Shown: positions 16,860 to 25,778, numbered from the stretch's first letter. The stretch: 41,109 nt of DNA from Armatimonadota bacterium (GCA_013178155.1 JABLXH010000038.1:1-41109), one strand, 5' to 3'. Numbers and translations are program-made. Notes: generated by a model not told the origin, from the letters alone.

Positions 16860-19800
16860 CTACCGCACCTCGAAGGCGCCGGTCGCCACGGCTCCATTCC
16901 AGAGGCTGCGGACCTGCACCGTCCACCGCCCGGCCTGGGCGTTGGCCGGGAGTCGAATGGTGCGCTGACAGATGGCATCGGTGGTGCAGGTCAGGCCCGA
17001 GAAGGTCTGGTACTCCCGCCCATCGGGCCCTCGGACCGACACCTGCAACAGATAGTTGCCTCTGATGGCCTCGCCGCCCAGGACGCACCGGTACTCGACC
17101 GCCTCGCCGGCGGCGTGATCGCCCCCCAACCCCTCCAGCGCCAACCCAACTGGATCGGAGGGAAAGATGCCTAGCAGCCGTGTCTCACCCCACCGGCACT
17201 GCAGGTCCATGCTGTAAGCAGGCCCCGCGACGATGCGCTCGCCAGTGACCATGTCCCGCACCACCCCACCCGGGGGCACATGCGGCAGCGTTACCCGGGT
17301 GGCCGCGTCGCGGCACTCATGGTTGATCACAAACACCAGGACGGTGCCCTGAGGCGTTTCTCTCAGGGCAGCCTCTATGCCCGGGTTACTCGAGAAGACG
17401 TTCGCATTGATGCCGTCTGCCGTCGCCGCCTGGCGCAGAAGGTCGAGGATGGCGCGCGCGGTGCGGCCCTCATCCTGGCTCAGCAGGGCGTCGAGGTAAC
17501 AATCCTTCACCGGGAAGTTGAGCAGAGTAGCGTGCCCGGCTCCCCACGAGCGGCTGACCACCAGCTTCGCTTCCCCGCCGTCGCGATAGCTGCGCCGGCC
17601 CCACAGCTCGACGCCAGCTTCCGGCACGGAGATCGGCTCCTGCTGCACTTCCGCGGTTCCCTCAACGCTCATCAGCGGCTCAAAGACGCCCAAGGGCCGC
17701 TTGTTCTCATCAAGCGACGGGATCTCATCCATGACCAGTCGCCCGCCCCCCCGCACCCAGTCACGGATCACCTCGGCGTCCGCGCGTTTGAGCAGATGAA
17801 TATCGAAGAGCACGAGGACCTGGTAGCCGTCCAGGCTCCTGCCCGCGAGCTGCTCCTCGTGGATGCAGTCCAGCTCCCCGAACGCCTGGCGGAACGCCTC
17901 CAGGGCCACCATCACGTTCCAGTACTCCTCCTGCAGCAGTACGTGTTGCGTGCGCGGAAAAAGGAAGGCGGCCTTGGCCCGGGGCACTCGGCTGCGCGTT
18001 AGTAGCGGGGCTACTGTCCGCACTTCGTTCATGACGCCCCGGTAGGTCTCCCACCACTGTGGGTCCTCCGGGATGCCCCAGAAGGTGTTCAGGTAGTCAC
18101 AGCCGGCTGCAATGGCAGTGTAGGTCAGCTCGCGGGGCGACCAGGGGAACTGCCGTCCGGGAGCCCCAGGAGCCAGGTTCTCGCCCCAGCCGGACTCCAG
18201 CCAGAAGCCCAGTTTCTTGCCGTAGGTGTAGGCCAGGTTGCGCATCTCCGCGAAGGCCATGTGGACGCCCGCCATCCTCGGCAGGCGGTTCTCGCCAAAC
18301 TTGCCGGTCCGGAAGTCGGTGGACAGATAGGGGTAGATGTCATAGTTCACGGCGTCAAACGGCGCTCCCCAATGGAAAACGTCATCCACCGCCCAGAAGC
18401 CCTGGAAGTTGCGTCCCGCAGCCCCGAAGGTGCAGTGCGAGTCATGGGTCAGTTCCACCCAGAAGTCCGGGTAGGCGGCCTTGACCATTTCGTAGGCCTG
18501 CCGCCAGTCAGCCGCAAAGCAGTCGCTCCAGAAGTCCACATACTTCAGCCACAGCGCTGGGTCTCCCATGGCCTGCTCACGGGTCGGCATCTCGATGCCG
18601 TAGCGCCGGCGAAACTCCGCTCGCGCCGGCGGCCGGTCGTCGAAGGTGTCGCCGCTGACCTGGAAGGGCTCGTCCATGTAGCCCTGTACATTCAGCAAGC
18701 GCGGAACCTGGCGGCAAGTCTCCACCGCTGCCTCTATCCGCGGCCGAAGAGCCTCGCGGTACTCGGGGGAAAACACAGACACTGGCGGGAGACCCTCGCG
18801 CTGCAGGAGCGAGAAGTCGCCCTGAAAGGAGTAGCTCACGGCCATGCCCCGCCGCTGGGCATAGTCCTCGGCGTAGTCGTAGGGTGATCCGGGGGCGGCC
18901 CCGAGCCGGTGGGCGGAGAAGGTCAGCGTATTGAAGCCGTGGGCGATGATGTCGTCTATCTCGCGTTCGATGGCCGGTCGGTCCAGTGTCTGGAACTCAG
19001 AGAGGCGCATGGTCGTGGGGAAGAAGTCGGCCAGATCCAGTCGGGGCACCACAGTGAAGGTTGCCCCGAAGCTGTCCTGGATCTGATCGCCGATGCGGAC
19101 CGTCACCACCAGGCGGTAATCGCCCTCGGCCAGGTCGGGAACCTCATAGGCCCAGTGGTAGGTACCGTCGGTCACCTCGCCTGCGAGTTCAGCCAGCTCC
19201 CTGTCCCATGGGTCAGTGATGGTCGCGCGAACCTGGCGGCCGTCATCCACTATGCCCGTGAGGTCACCCACGAAGCGCACGGTCATCCCCTTCGCTACCA
19301 CATGCCGATTGCCGACTACCGAGACCGGGTTCACGACCTCGGTCACGACGCTACGGTGAAAGATCGTGTGACCGGCACCGTCGGTGGCGGTCAGGTCCAG
19401 GCGCCACTCGCCATCGGCGCTGGCGTCACGTGTCTCCTCGCCCTCCCAACGGACCTCGCTCATCTCGCCCGCCCTGAGCGGGCACCGCTGCACCTCCGTC
19501 TCCTGCCCGTTGTGGGTCAGGGTCGCCCGCAAGCTGCCATCAACCGCCGGCCCCAGCCCCTCGAGCGCAAACCCCAGCTGCACGCCGGCTCCGCGCCGAA
19601 GTGTCGCCGGCGGATAGGTTGTGGCGCCCACGCTCAGCCCCTCCGTCTGCCCTCCGAGCCACAGGATTGCGGCCGCCAGCAGGTCGTCACAGAGGTCGCT
19701 CGTGGCCAGACCGTCGCCCTGCACCAGCGAGTCCACAAGCACGATGCGTCCCCGGCCGTACCCGGCGTAAAGCACGACGGGGCTGTCTCCAGCACTGATG

Positions 19801-20753
19801 AGCACTCTGGCCCCAGGACGCGCCTCCACGCCGCGCAGTCTGTGGACCTCCCCGAACCGGTCGGTGATTCCGTTCAAGATAGGGTGTGGTCCGTGGAGGG
19901 TCAGGCGTCCGGTGAACTCCAGGCCGCGGTCAACGATGGTCGTGTAGTTGACCATCGGCGTGATATCCTGCGCCGGCCGCCAGTCGGTATCGTCGAAGTC
20001 GAGTGTCTGCCACCCCGGCTCCTCTGCGGTCTGGAACTTCCAGGCCCGGTCGCTTGTGATGAGCTCGCGGGTGCCATCAGCATACTCGATGCCGATCTGG
20101 GCGAAGAAGCCACCCGGGCCGTCCACGTTCCGCGCCCGGAAGGCCAGGACGTTGCGGCCCACCCGCAAGCGCTCCGCGATGTCCCAAAGCTCGTGGTCAT
20201 ACCAGCTCCAGTGCTCGCCAATCTGCTCGCCGTTGAGGTAGGCGGTGTAAAGGTTGTCGGCCGTACAGCGGACAAAGGCACGTCGGACAGCCTTTGCCAC
20301 GGTGAAGCTGTGGCGGATGTAGCGCACATGGTCGGGGGTCTCACCCGGCTGGGTGCCGATCCAAAGCCAATCCCCGGAGTCGTCCGGAAAGAGGTCAGCG
20401 GCGCGCACATCCGCGGGTGCCGCAGCGCCCAGAGCCCGCCACAACGTGGCGGTGCGGGGCAGGGTATCCGGCAACCCGGCGACCAGGACACCGCCGCCAC
20501 CGCCGACGAACCGCTCCAGCTTATCCGCCTGAGCCAGTGCCGCTGTCTCCGATCCGCCACCAATCACCACCACATCCATCTGGTCCAGCAGGTCCGGACT
20601 GTCAGCGGTCTCAACGCGGTCAGCCAGGTTTTGGAGCGCCGCCGCCACCGGCAACCCCGGCCCATCGGCACTCAGGTCGAGCACTCTGATGGTCTGAGCT
20701 TCCGTCTGCATGGCCATCACCATGAGCAGCGTGGTAACTGACAGTGCGCGCAT
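16860..20753 (-). CDS. Very large secreted GH42-like glycosidase with jelly-roll insert
   Basis: A 1297-aa protein with signal peptide MRALSVTTLLMVMAMQTEAQ. Approximate order: Rossmann-like glutamine-amidotransferase-fold segment (22-110), galactose-binding jelly roll like that of GH2/GH78 enzymes (150-260), return to the Rossmann-like segment (280-370, KGRG-type 'GYGRGRIVLVDS' strand), two beta-sandwich domains (380-570), TIM barrel (575-980), trimerisation-like Rossmann domain (980-1110), and C-terminal beta domains. In the barrel E695 (GYMDEPFQ) fits the acid/base and E853 (FWLESGWGE) the nucleophile of clan GH-A. GH42 is the nearest match. Substrate unknown. The open frame extends to 20897, but the ATG at 20753 has GAGG 8 bp upstream and begins the signal peptide. 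It converges with the importer operon, leaving a 30-bp gap. Confidence 0.8.
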   Translation of the reverse strand: MRALSVTTLLMVMAMQTEAQTIRVLDLSADGPGLPVAAALQNLADRVETADSPDLLDQMDVVVIGGGSETAALAQADKLERFVGGGGGVLVAGLPDTLPRTATLWRALGAAAPADVRAADLFPDDSGDWLWIGTQPGETPDHVRYIRHSFTVAKAVRRAFVRCTADNLYTAYLNGEQIGEHWSWYDHELWDIAERLRVGRNVLAFRARNVDGPGGFFAQIGIEYADGTRELITSDRAWKFQTAEEPGWQTLDFDDTDWRPAQDITPMVNYTTIVDRGLEFTGRLTLHGPHPILNGITDRFGEVHRLRGVEARPGARVLISAGDSPVVLYAGYGRGRIVLVDSLVQGDGLATSDLCDDLLAAAILWLGGQTEGLSVGATTYPPATLRRGAGVQLGFALEGLGPAVDGSLRATLTHNGQETEVQRCPLRAGEMSEVRWEGEETRDASADGEWRLDLTATDGAGHTIFHRSVVTEVVNPVSVVGNRHVVAKGMTVRFVGDLTGIVDDGRQVRATITDPWDRELAELAGEVTDGTYHWAYEVPDLAEGDYRLVVTVRIGDQIQDSFGATFTVVPRLDLADFFPTTMRLSEFQTLDRPAIEREIDDIIAHGFNTLTFSAHRLGAAPGSPYDYAEDYAQRRGMAVSYSFQGDFSLLQREGLPPVSVFSPEYREALRPRIEAAVETCRQVPRLLNVQGYMDEPFQVSGDTFDDRPPARAEFRRRYGIEMPTREQAMGDPALWLKYVDFWSDCFAADWRQAYEMVKAAYPDFWVELTHDSHCTFGAAGRNFQGFWAVDDVFHWGAPFDAVNYDIYPYLSTDFRTGKFGENRLPRMAGVHMAFAEMRNLAYTYGKKLGFWLESGWGENLAPGAPGRQFPWSPRELTYTAIAAGCDYLNTFWGIPEDPQWWETYRGVMNEVRTVAPLLTRSRVPRAKAAFLFPRTQHVLLQEEYWNVMVALEAFRQAFGELDCIHEEQLAGRSLDGYQVLVLFDIHLLKRADAEVIRDWVRGGGRLVMDEIPSLDENKRPLGVFEPLMSVEGTAEVQQEPISVPEAGVELWGRRSYRDGGEAKLVVSRSWGAGHATLLNFPVKDCYLDALLSQDEGRTARAILDLLRQAATADGINANVFSSNPGIEAALRETPQGTVLVFVINHECRDAATRVTLPHVPPGGVVRDMVTGERIVAGPAYSMDLQCRWGETRLLGIFPSDPVGLALEGLGGDHAAGEAVEYRCVLGGEAIRGNYLLQVSVRGPDGREYQTFSGLTCTTDAICQRTIRLPANAQAGRWTVQVRSLWNGAVATGAFEVR

Positions 20754-20864
20754 GCTGGAAACCTCGCTGTAGTCACTTCTCGCCCGCGCGATGGCTGGGT
20801 CCCGCCCGCAACGCGACCTCGCGCCCGCAACCGACGTTCCTGCCGCTTCGCCTGGGCACCGGGG

Positions 20865-20887
20865 GACTCCTCCGGCCGTCAGGAGTC
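20865..20887. repeat. Inverted repeat, possible operator
   Basis: GACTCCT (20865-20871) and AGGAGTC (20881-20887) form a perfect 7-bp dyad around CCGGCCGTC. It lies between divergent genes, about 112 bp from the GH42-like start and 47 bp before the TTGACG box of the ASRT gene, a reasonable place for a regulator site. A chance hairpin in GC-rich DNA is also possible. Confidence 0.3.
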
Positions 20888-20933
20888 GCCGCAACATTGC
20901 GCGAATCTTGGGCTGTCGCCGCGGTCACACCCC

Positions 20934-20962
20934 TTGACGACCTGCAGTGACTGGTGTTTCAT
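20934..20962 (+). promoter_or_regulatory. Candidate sigma-70 promoter for ASRT-family gene
   Basis: TTGACG (five of six of the -35 consensus) is followed after 17 bp by TTTCAT (four of six of the -10 consensus), about 113 bp upstream of the ATG at 21076. Spacing is ideal, and TTGACG stands out in this GC-rich gap. Unproven. Confidence 0.35.
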
Positions 20963-21075
20963 GTACAGCCGGCACCGCCGTCTCGGGGCCATGAGACAGA
21001 CTCCCGGAAAGCAGCAAGTTTGCGCACCGATGGCTCAACGGGGCAGTTGCTCCGTCTCGCAGGAGAGATACGCAA

Positions 21076-21453
21076 ATGGCAAACGGCCATGGCCGCAAAG
21101 TCTGGATCTTTCCCGATGGCGACCTGCCGCCGGCAGGCGACCCCAACCTGCCCCTGGAGGGGCATGAGTCGCTCATCGTCCTCAACACGGGTGATGAGGA
21201 CGCGCAGATCGAGATGGACGTCTACTTCACCGACCGGGAGCCCGAAGTGGGGTTGAGACTGGTGGCTCCGGCCCGCCGCGTCACCTGCTTCCGCATGGAC
21301 AAGCCGGTCGGCGACCGCCAGTTCCAGGTGCCCTTCGGGCAGTATGCTTTGCGCCTGCGGTCCGATGTGCCGATCGTTGCCCAGATCGGCCGTGCTGACG
21401 TGCGCCAGCCCAACCTGGCTTACTACACGACGATGGGGTACGGGCTGGACTAG
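21076..21453 (+). CDS. ASRT-family (sensory rhodopsin transducer-like) protein
   Basis: A 125-aa soluble protein matching the Anabaena sensory rhodopsin transducer family (PF07100) along its whole length. It opens with GRKVWIFPDGDLPP, then ESLIVLNTGDEDAQIEMDVYFTDREP, a central RRVTCFRMD, and closes with YALRLRSDVPIVAQIGRADVRQPNLAYYTTMGY. Known members are small beta-sandwich proteins forming tetramers. Most genomes with the family lack rhodopsin, and a sugar-related role has been suggested. No rhodopsin gene is in this window and glycosidase genes flank it on both sides, which fits the sugar-related view. The ATG has AGGAGA 9 bp upstream. The start of the next gene is 192 bp away across a repeat cluster. 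Confidence 0.85.
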   Translation: MANGHGRKVWIFPDGDLPPAGDPNLPLEGHESLIVLNTGDEDAQIEMDVYFTDREPEVGLRLVAPARRVTCFRMDKPVGDRQFQVPFGQYALRLRSDVPIVAQIGRADVRQPNLAYYTTMGYGLD

Positions 21454-21457
21454 GTGT

Positions 21458-21607
21458 TGTCACTCCCGTGGTCGGAGCGCTCACGTGAGCGCGACGCCGT
21501 CTGCCAGGCCTGTCACTGCCGTGGTAGGAGCGCTCACCTGAGCGCGATACCGTTTGCTGCACCAACACTGCAGAGAAAGGCTGTCGCGCTCTGGTGAGCG
21601 CTCCTAC
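21458..21607. repeat. REP/REPIN-like palindromic repeat cluster
   Basis: Two direct 43-bp copies, 21458-21500 and 21511-21553, differ at five positions. Each contains a short hairpin; in copy one GCGCTCACGTGAGCGC (21477-21492) is a perfect 16-bp palindrome. A third, inverted copy of the core lies at 21584-21607 and matches the complement of 21524-21547 at 23 of 24 positions, so copies two and three form a long cruciform around a ~36-nt spacer. A doublet of inverted REPs is the arrangement called REPIN in other bacteria. No RAYT transposase is visible here. Confidence 0.8.
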
Positions 21608-21645
21608 TCCTCTGTCGTGACCTCGTGCCGACCGGAGACCCTGCG

Positions 21646-23910
21646 ATGAAGATCACCGACACCATGCCCTTTGCCCGGGAGCTCATCTCGCCCACCTACG
21701 CGGAGAACTACCGCCGAGCTGGCGCGACCGCCGGCCCCAACGACGTCACCATCGGTCCGGACTGGGCGCTGGCGCTGTATGCCACCGACGAGTTGGCACA
21801 GGTCGCCGCCGACCACCTGCGCCACTTCCTCATCGACGCCATGGGCACCGAGCTGGCTTGCTGTGGTACCAACCGGCGGATTGTGCTGGACGTGGACCCG
21901 GCGCTAGCTGAAAGCCCCGAGGCTCACCGCCTGCGGGTCACGCCGGATGCCGTCGACGTCACCGGCGCCGGACCGGTCGGCGTGCTGCAGGGCGTGTTCC
22001 GGCTGGAAAACCTCATGCGTGAGCGCGGGGGCCCCTTTGTCCCGCTGGGCGAGGAAGTCCGGACCCCTCTCTTCAAGCACCGCATCCACCGCTCACCCCT
22101 CTCGCCCTTCTACGTCGAGGAACTGACCGGCGAACGCGGCGACCCCTTCAATGCCGACTGGTTCTCCCCCGGCATGGACTACCCGGCGTACATCGAGGAG
22201 GACGCCGGGCCAGACATGTTCTACCATGACAACCTGCTGCTGCGGATGGCCGAGCACGGCTTCAACGCCATCTGGCTGCGCGGCTCCTTCCGGCACTTCG
22301 CGAAGTGCAGCGTCTTCCCCGAGTTCGGCCGCGACTCCGACCGGATCCTGTCGCGCCTGCGGGCTCTGGCTCAGCGTGCAGGGCGCTTTGGCATGAAGGT
22401 TTTCCTGTACCTCAATGAGCCGCTGGGAATCGCCGAGCATGACGAGTTCTTCGTGAACCACCCCCAGTGCCGCGGCTCGGCCTCGGTGTTCAAGCCGATG
22501 ATTAACTTGTGTTCCAGCACGCCCGAGGTGAAGACCTACCTGCGGGAATCCGCCGAGTACATCCTCAGCCACGTGCCCGAGTTGGCCGGATTCGTGATGA
22601 TCACGGCCTCCGAGTACCCCAGCCACTGCTGGTGCCGGTCGGGGATCAACCCCGAGAACCCCAGTGAGCGCATCGGCGAGGTGGCCTCCTGCCCGCGTTG
22701 TCGCGAGCGTACGCCGCAGGACGTTGTTGGTGAGATCGTCGGCCTCATCCGCGAGGGCGCCACGGCGGTCAACCCTGAAGCCGAGATCATCGCCTGGAAC
22801 TGGAGCTGGGCGATGTGGGAGGAAGACCCGCAGGAGAGCGTGTTGGCCGCGCTGCCGCCCGAGACCATCGTCATGGGCGACTACGAGCGCGGCGAACCGA
22901 CGGAGGCCTGTGGCTTTGCCTACACCAATGACGAGTACAACATCAAAGTCGTCGGCCCCAGCCAGCGCTTCAAGGGTGTGGCGAAGTTTCTGCAGGACCG
23001 CGGCCGACCGGTCTATGCCCGCATCCAGATCGGCACTACCCACGAGAACCCCGACATCCCATACCTGCCGGTGCCCACGCAGATCGCCCGCAAGTACCAC
23101 ACCCTCCGCGAGACCGGCGTTGCGGGCCTGATGACCTGCTGGAACTTCGGCAACATGCCATCCCTGGCGACCGAGGTCGCGGGGGAGTTCACCTGGGCCC
23201 CGCAGCCCAGCGTCGAGGCCGGCCTGCGGGCCGTCGCGGCCCGGCACTTCGGCCCGGAGGCCGCAGACGACGTAGTCGCCGCCTGGGAAAGGCTGAGTGT
23301 GGCCCACAATGATTTCCCCGGCAGCATCCCCGTGATGTACAACGGCCCCATCAGTCGCGGCCCGGCCTTCTTGTTCATCTTTGACCAGGTAGACAAGAAG
23401 TTCCCCAACTCCTGGCTCCTGGAAAAGGACATCGAGGGAGACCGGCTCGATTGGGCCGTTCCCTTTGGCCCGGAGAAGGTACTGGAGTGCTACCGCTCCG
23501 AGGTGGCCAAGGCAGCGGATGGCCTGGCTCTCCTGGAGCAGGCCCTGGCGCGCGCTACCGGCGATGATCGGCGCCGCCTGGCGCGTGAGCTTGGAGTGGC
23601 GAAGTTCCATGTCATTCAGACCACCAGCGCCGCGAACGTCGTGGACTTCCTTCTGACCCGCAATGCCTATTACGCCAGCACCGACCCGGCGGAGAAGATG
23701 CGGCTGCTGGACCGCATCGAGGCTATCTGTCGCGATGAGGTTGCCAACGCCGAGGCCTCTTTGCCCCTTATGGCGGCTGACCCGCGCCTGGGTTGGCATG
23801 GCGAGGCCTATGGCTACATGATCAACCGCGAGCTGGTGGAGCAGAAGCTGGCGCGTCTGCGGGAGCTGCTGGACATCCGCCTGCCCGCGGAACGGGCGGT
23901 GTTGGCATGA
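21646..23910 (+). CDS. Glycosidase-like TIM-barrel protein with GH20/GH67-N-type domain
   Basis: A 754-aa protein without a signal peptide. Residues about 35-130 form the small alpha/beta domain found before the barrel in GH20, GH67 and GH84 enzymes (LYATDELAQVAADHLRHFL ... VGVLQGVFRLENLM). A TIM barrel then runs to about 500 and a helical C-terminal region to the end. Candidate acids include E258 (LYLNEPLG) and E323 (MITASEYPSHCWC). A CxC plus CxxC set (C328, C330, C349, C352) follows E323 and resembles a metal site, as in DUF4838-like proteins. I cannot assign a GH family or substrate. The start is the ATG with GGAG 8 bp upstream, seven codons inside the longest frame. Its stop overlaps the DUF89 gene start (ATGA). 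Confidence 0.7.
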   Translation: MKITDTMPFARELISPTYAENYRRAGATAGPNDVTIGPDWALALYATDELAQVAADHLRHFLIDAMGTELACCGTNRRIVLDVDPALAESPEAHRLRVTPDAVDVTGAGPVGVLQGVFRLENLMRERGGPFVPLGEEVRTPLFKHRIHRSPLSPFYVEELTGERGDPFNADWFSPGMDYPAYIEEDAGPDMFYHDNLLLRMAEHGFNAIWLRGSFRHFAKCSVFPEFGRDSDRILSRLRALAQRAGRFGMKVFLYLNEPLGIAEHDEFFVNHPQCRGSASVFKPMINLCSSTPEVKTYLRESAEYILSHVPELAGFVMITASEYPSHCWCRSGINPENPSERIGEVASCPRCRERTPQDVVGEIVGLIREGATAVNPEAEIIAWNWSWAMWEEDPQESVLAALPPETIVMGDYERGEPTEACGFAYTNDEYNIKVVGPSQRFKGVAKFLQDRGRPVYARIQIGTTHENPDIPYLPVPTQIARKYHTLRETGVAGLMTCWNFGNMPSLATEVAGEFTWAPQPSVEAGLRAVAARHFGPEAADDVVAAWERLSVAHNDFPGSIPVMYNGPISRGPAFLFIFDQVDKKFPNSWLLEKDIEGDRLDWAVPFGPEKVLECYRSEVAKAADGLALLEQALARATGDDRRRLARELGVAKFHVIQTTSAANVVDFLLTRNAYYASTDPAEKMRLLDRIEAICRDEVANAEASLPLMAADPRLGWHGEAYGYMINRELVEQKLARLRELLDIRLPAERAVLA

Positions 23911-24776
23911 AAGCGGCCGCCGCTTGCCTGCCCTGCATGGTGTCGCAGGCTCACAACACCGCCCAGTACTGCACCGCCGACCCGGCCCTGCAGCAGGCCA
24001 TCATCCAGGAGGCTATGCGCGCCTACAGCAGCGTCGAGCTGGACGCCTCACCGGCGGTGCTCTCGCAGATCGCCTACGAGATCTGCCGCCGCATGACCGG
24101 CGTACAGGACCCGTTCGCCGAGGCCAAGCGCCAGGCCAACGAGGCCGCGCTGAGGCTCTATCCCGAACTCAGGGCGCGCCTGGACCAGTCCTCCGACCCG
24201 CTACGCGACGCGCTGGTGTTGGCAGTTGCCGGGAACATCATTGACCTCGGCATCGCCCAGGAGTACGACCTGGTCGAGGACATCGTCAACCAGCTCGAGC
24301 GCGGCTTCGACCGTGAGGACCTGGCAGGCTTTCGCACGGCAGCGGGGAGAGCGGGGCGCATCCTGTATCTTGCCGACAACGCCGGGGAGATCGTCTTTGA
24401 TCGCTTGCTCATCGAGGTGCTGGGGCCAAAGCGCGTGACACTGATGGTCAAGGCCGGGCCCATTGTCAACGATGTGCTGCGGGCCGACACCGAGCAGGTC
24501 GGGCTGGCCGAGATGGTGCAGGTCGTGGACACAGGCAGCAACTTCTTTGGCTTTCCCTGGGAACATATCAGTGAGGATGCCCGGAATGAGTTCCGGGCTG
24601 CAGACCTGGTGATTTCCAAGGGCCACGCCAACTTCGAGACCGTGTCTGAACTCGGTGCCGAGGCCGACAAGACATGGTACCTGCTCAAGGTCAAGTGCAA
24701 CGAGGTGGCTCGACAGTTGGAGGCTAGCTGTGGGGACGTCGTGCTGATATCGCATGCCGCCATGCGCGCGCGGTGA
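23907..24776 (+). CDS. DUF89/ARMT1-family metal-dependent phosphatase
   Basis: A 289-aa protein of the DUF89 damage-control phosphatase family, subfamily I by its N-terminal CLPC (C7, C10). The metal-binding core is present: LADNAGE with D157, N158 and E161, VNDVLRAD near 187-194, and SKGHANFE (237-244). Characterised relatives dephosphorylate sugar phosphates and other phosphometabolites, removing toxic or aberrant species. The start overlaps the glycosidase stop as ATGA, so the two are translationally coupled. This suggests that it clears a phosphorylated sugar by-product of this pathway (inference). Cytoplasmic. Confidence 0.85.
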   Translation: MKAAAACLPCMVSQAHNTAQYCTADPALQQAIIQEAMRAYSSVELDASPAVLSQIAYEICRRMTGVQDPFAEAKRQANEAALRLYPELRARLDQSSDPLRDALVLAVAGNIIDLGIAQEYDLVEDIVNQLERGFDREDLAGFRTAAGRAGRILYLADNAGEIVFDRLLIEVLGPKRVTLMVKAGPIVNDVLRADTEQVGLAEMVQVVDTGSNFFGFPWEHISEDARNEFRAADLVISKGHANFETVSELGAEADKTWYLLKVKCNEVARQLEASCGDVVLISHAAMRAR

Positions 24777-24827
24777 GCACCGGTCAACGCCTTTTGGCGA
24801 TCACCTCGAACGTCTGAGGGCTTTGCT

Positions 24828-25778
24828 ATGATCCGTCCGACTGTCTTCCTGCTGGCAGTACTGAGCGTCCTGCCCTCCTGGGCCCTCTCTGAGAGCAAGC
24901 TCAGTCTCCACCTGATCGCCCAGTACACTCCCGGCGCGCGGCAGGTGGTGGCCGCCGGGCCACGAGTACTGAAGGTGCTCGATCTGGGCCCCGACATGCT
25001 TGTCGCCTTGCGAGACTACAAGCAGCGTCATCCCGCCGGAACGACGGTCCTGCGTATCTACACCACCAAGCATTACCCCCTGGACGCCAACCCCGAACGG
25101 GCAGCACGCGACTACTGGGAGACGGCGCTCCGTCCGCCACTCAGGAGCCTCTCCCCTGCCGACCGCCAGCTCATTGACCTGCTGGAGGGGCCCAACGAGT
25201 GCGAGGCCTACCCGGCCTGGCAGTCTTCCGCCAATGCCGCCTGGTTCGGCCGCTTCTGGGCTTCTCTGGCTGACCACATGGCCTGGTCAGGGTTCCGGCC
25301 GTGCATCGGCAGCATCCCGGTGGGCAACCCACCCGGGAGTCCAGCGGAGGTTGAGGCCAAGCTGGTAGCCTTCGCCCCAGCGTTCCGCGCCGCCAGGCGC
25401 CACAACGGCGCCTGGAGCTACCACGCCTACTCCCTGGAGTACGGGACCGATGTGGAGACGGAGATCTGGTACAGCCTGCGCTACCGGCGGCTGCATGAGG
25501 TCCTGCAGCGCAGGTTACCCGAGGTGGCCGACCTGCCCTGCGTGCTCACCGAGGGGGGCATAGACAAGGGCGGCAATCCGCGCGAGGACGGCTACCAGGC
25601 GCGGGGTGATGCCGCCCGCTACCAGCAGTGGCTGGCCTGGTTCGATGCCCGCCTGCGCGAGGATCCGTATGTCCTGGGCGTCACCCTGTTTCAATCCGGC
25701 GACTTTGGCGGCTGGCCATCGTTTGAGACCGAGCCGATCACGGCGTGGCTGGCAAGCCATCTCCAGGGCGCCCGCTAG
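24828..25778 (+). CDS. Small secreted clan GH-A-like glycosidase
   Basis: A 316-aa protein with signal peptide MIRPTVFLLAVLSVLPSWALS. The mature part is TIM-barrel sized, with LLEGPNECE (E124, acid/base candidate at the end of strand 4) and VLTEGGID (E242, nucleophile candidate at strand 7), plus SYHAYSLEYG in between. This is the clan GH-A pattern. Family assignment (GH5-, GH39- or GH128-like) is not secure. GAGGG lies about 7 bp before the ATG. It follows the DUF89 gene by 51 bp on the same strand and converges with the next minus-strand gene, leaving 30 bp. Confidence 0.7.
   Translation: MIRPTVFLLAVLSVLPSWALSESKLSLHLIAQYTPGARQVVAAGPRVLKVLDLGPDMLVALRDYKQRHPAGTTVLRIYTTKHYPLDANPERAARDYWETALRPPLRSLSPADRQLIDLLEGPNECEAYPAWQSSANAAWFGRFWASLADHMAWSGFRPCIGSIPVGNPPGSPAEVEAKLVAFAPAFRAARRHNGAWSYHAYSLEYGTDVETEIWYSLRYRRLHEVLQRRLPEVADLPCVLTEGGIDKGGNPREDGYQARGDAARYQQWLAWFDARLREDPYVLGVTLFQSGDFGGWPSFETEPITAWLASHLQGAR

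Larger units (their letters stand above)
20754..21075. promoter_or_regulatory. 322-bp divergent intergenic region
   Basis: This gap lies between the divergently transcribed GH42-like gene (minus) and the ASRT-family gene (plus), and must carry promoters for both. It holds an inverted repeat at 20865-20887 and a plus-strand promoter candidate at 20934-20962, given separately. I see no open frame with coding character, and no tRNA or riboswitch. Confidence 0.5.

Noticed and set aside
22093-23799. 568-aa minus-strand open frame
   Set aside because: Shadow of the GH20/67-N-like gene in GC-rich DNA. Repeated VLG/GVR/GHDH-type composition and no family motif.
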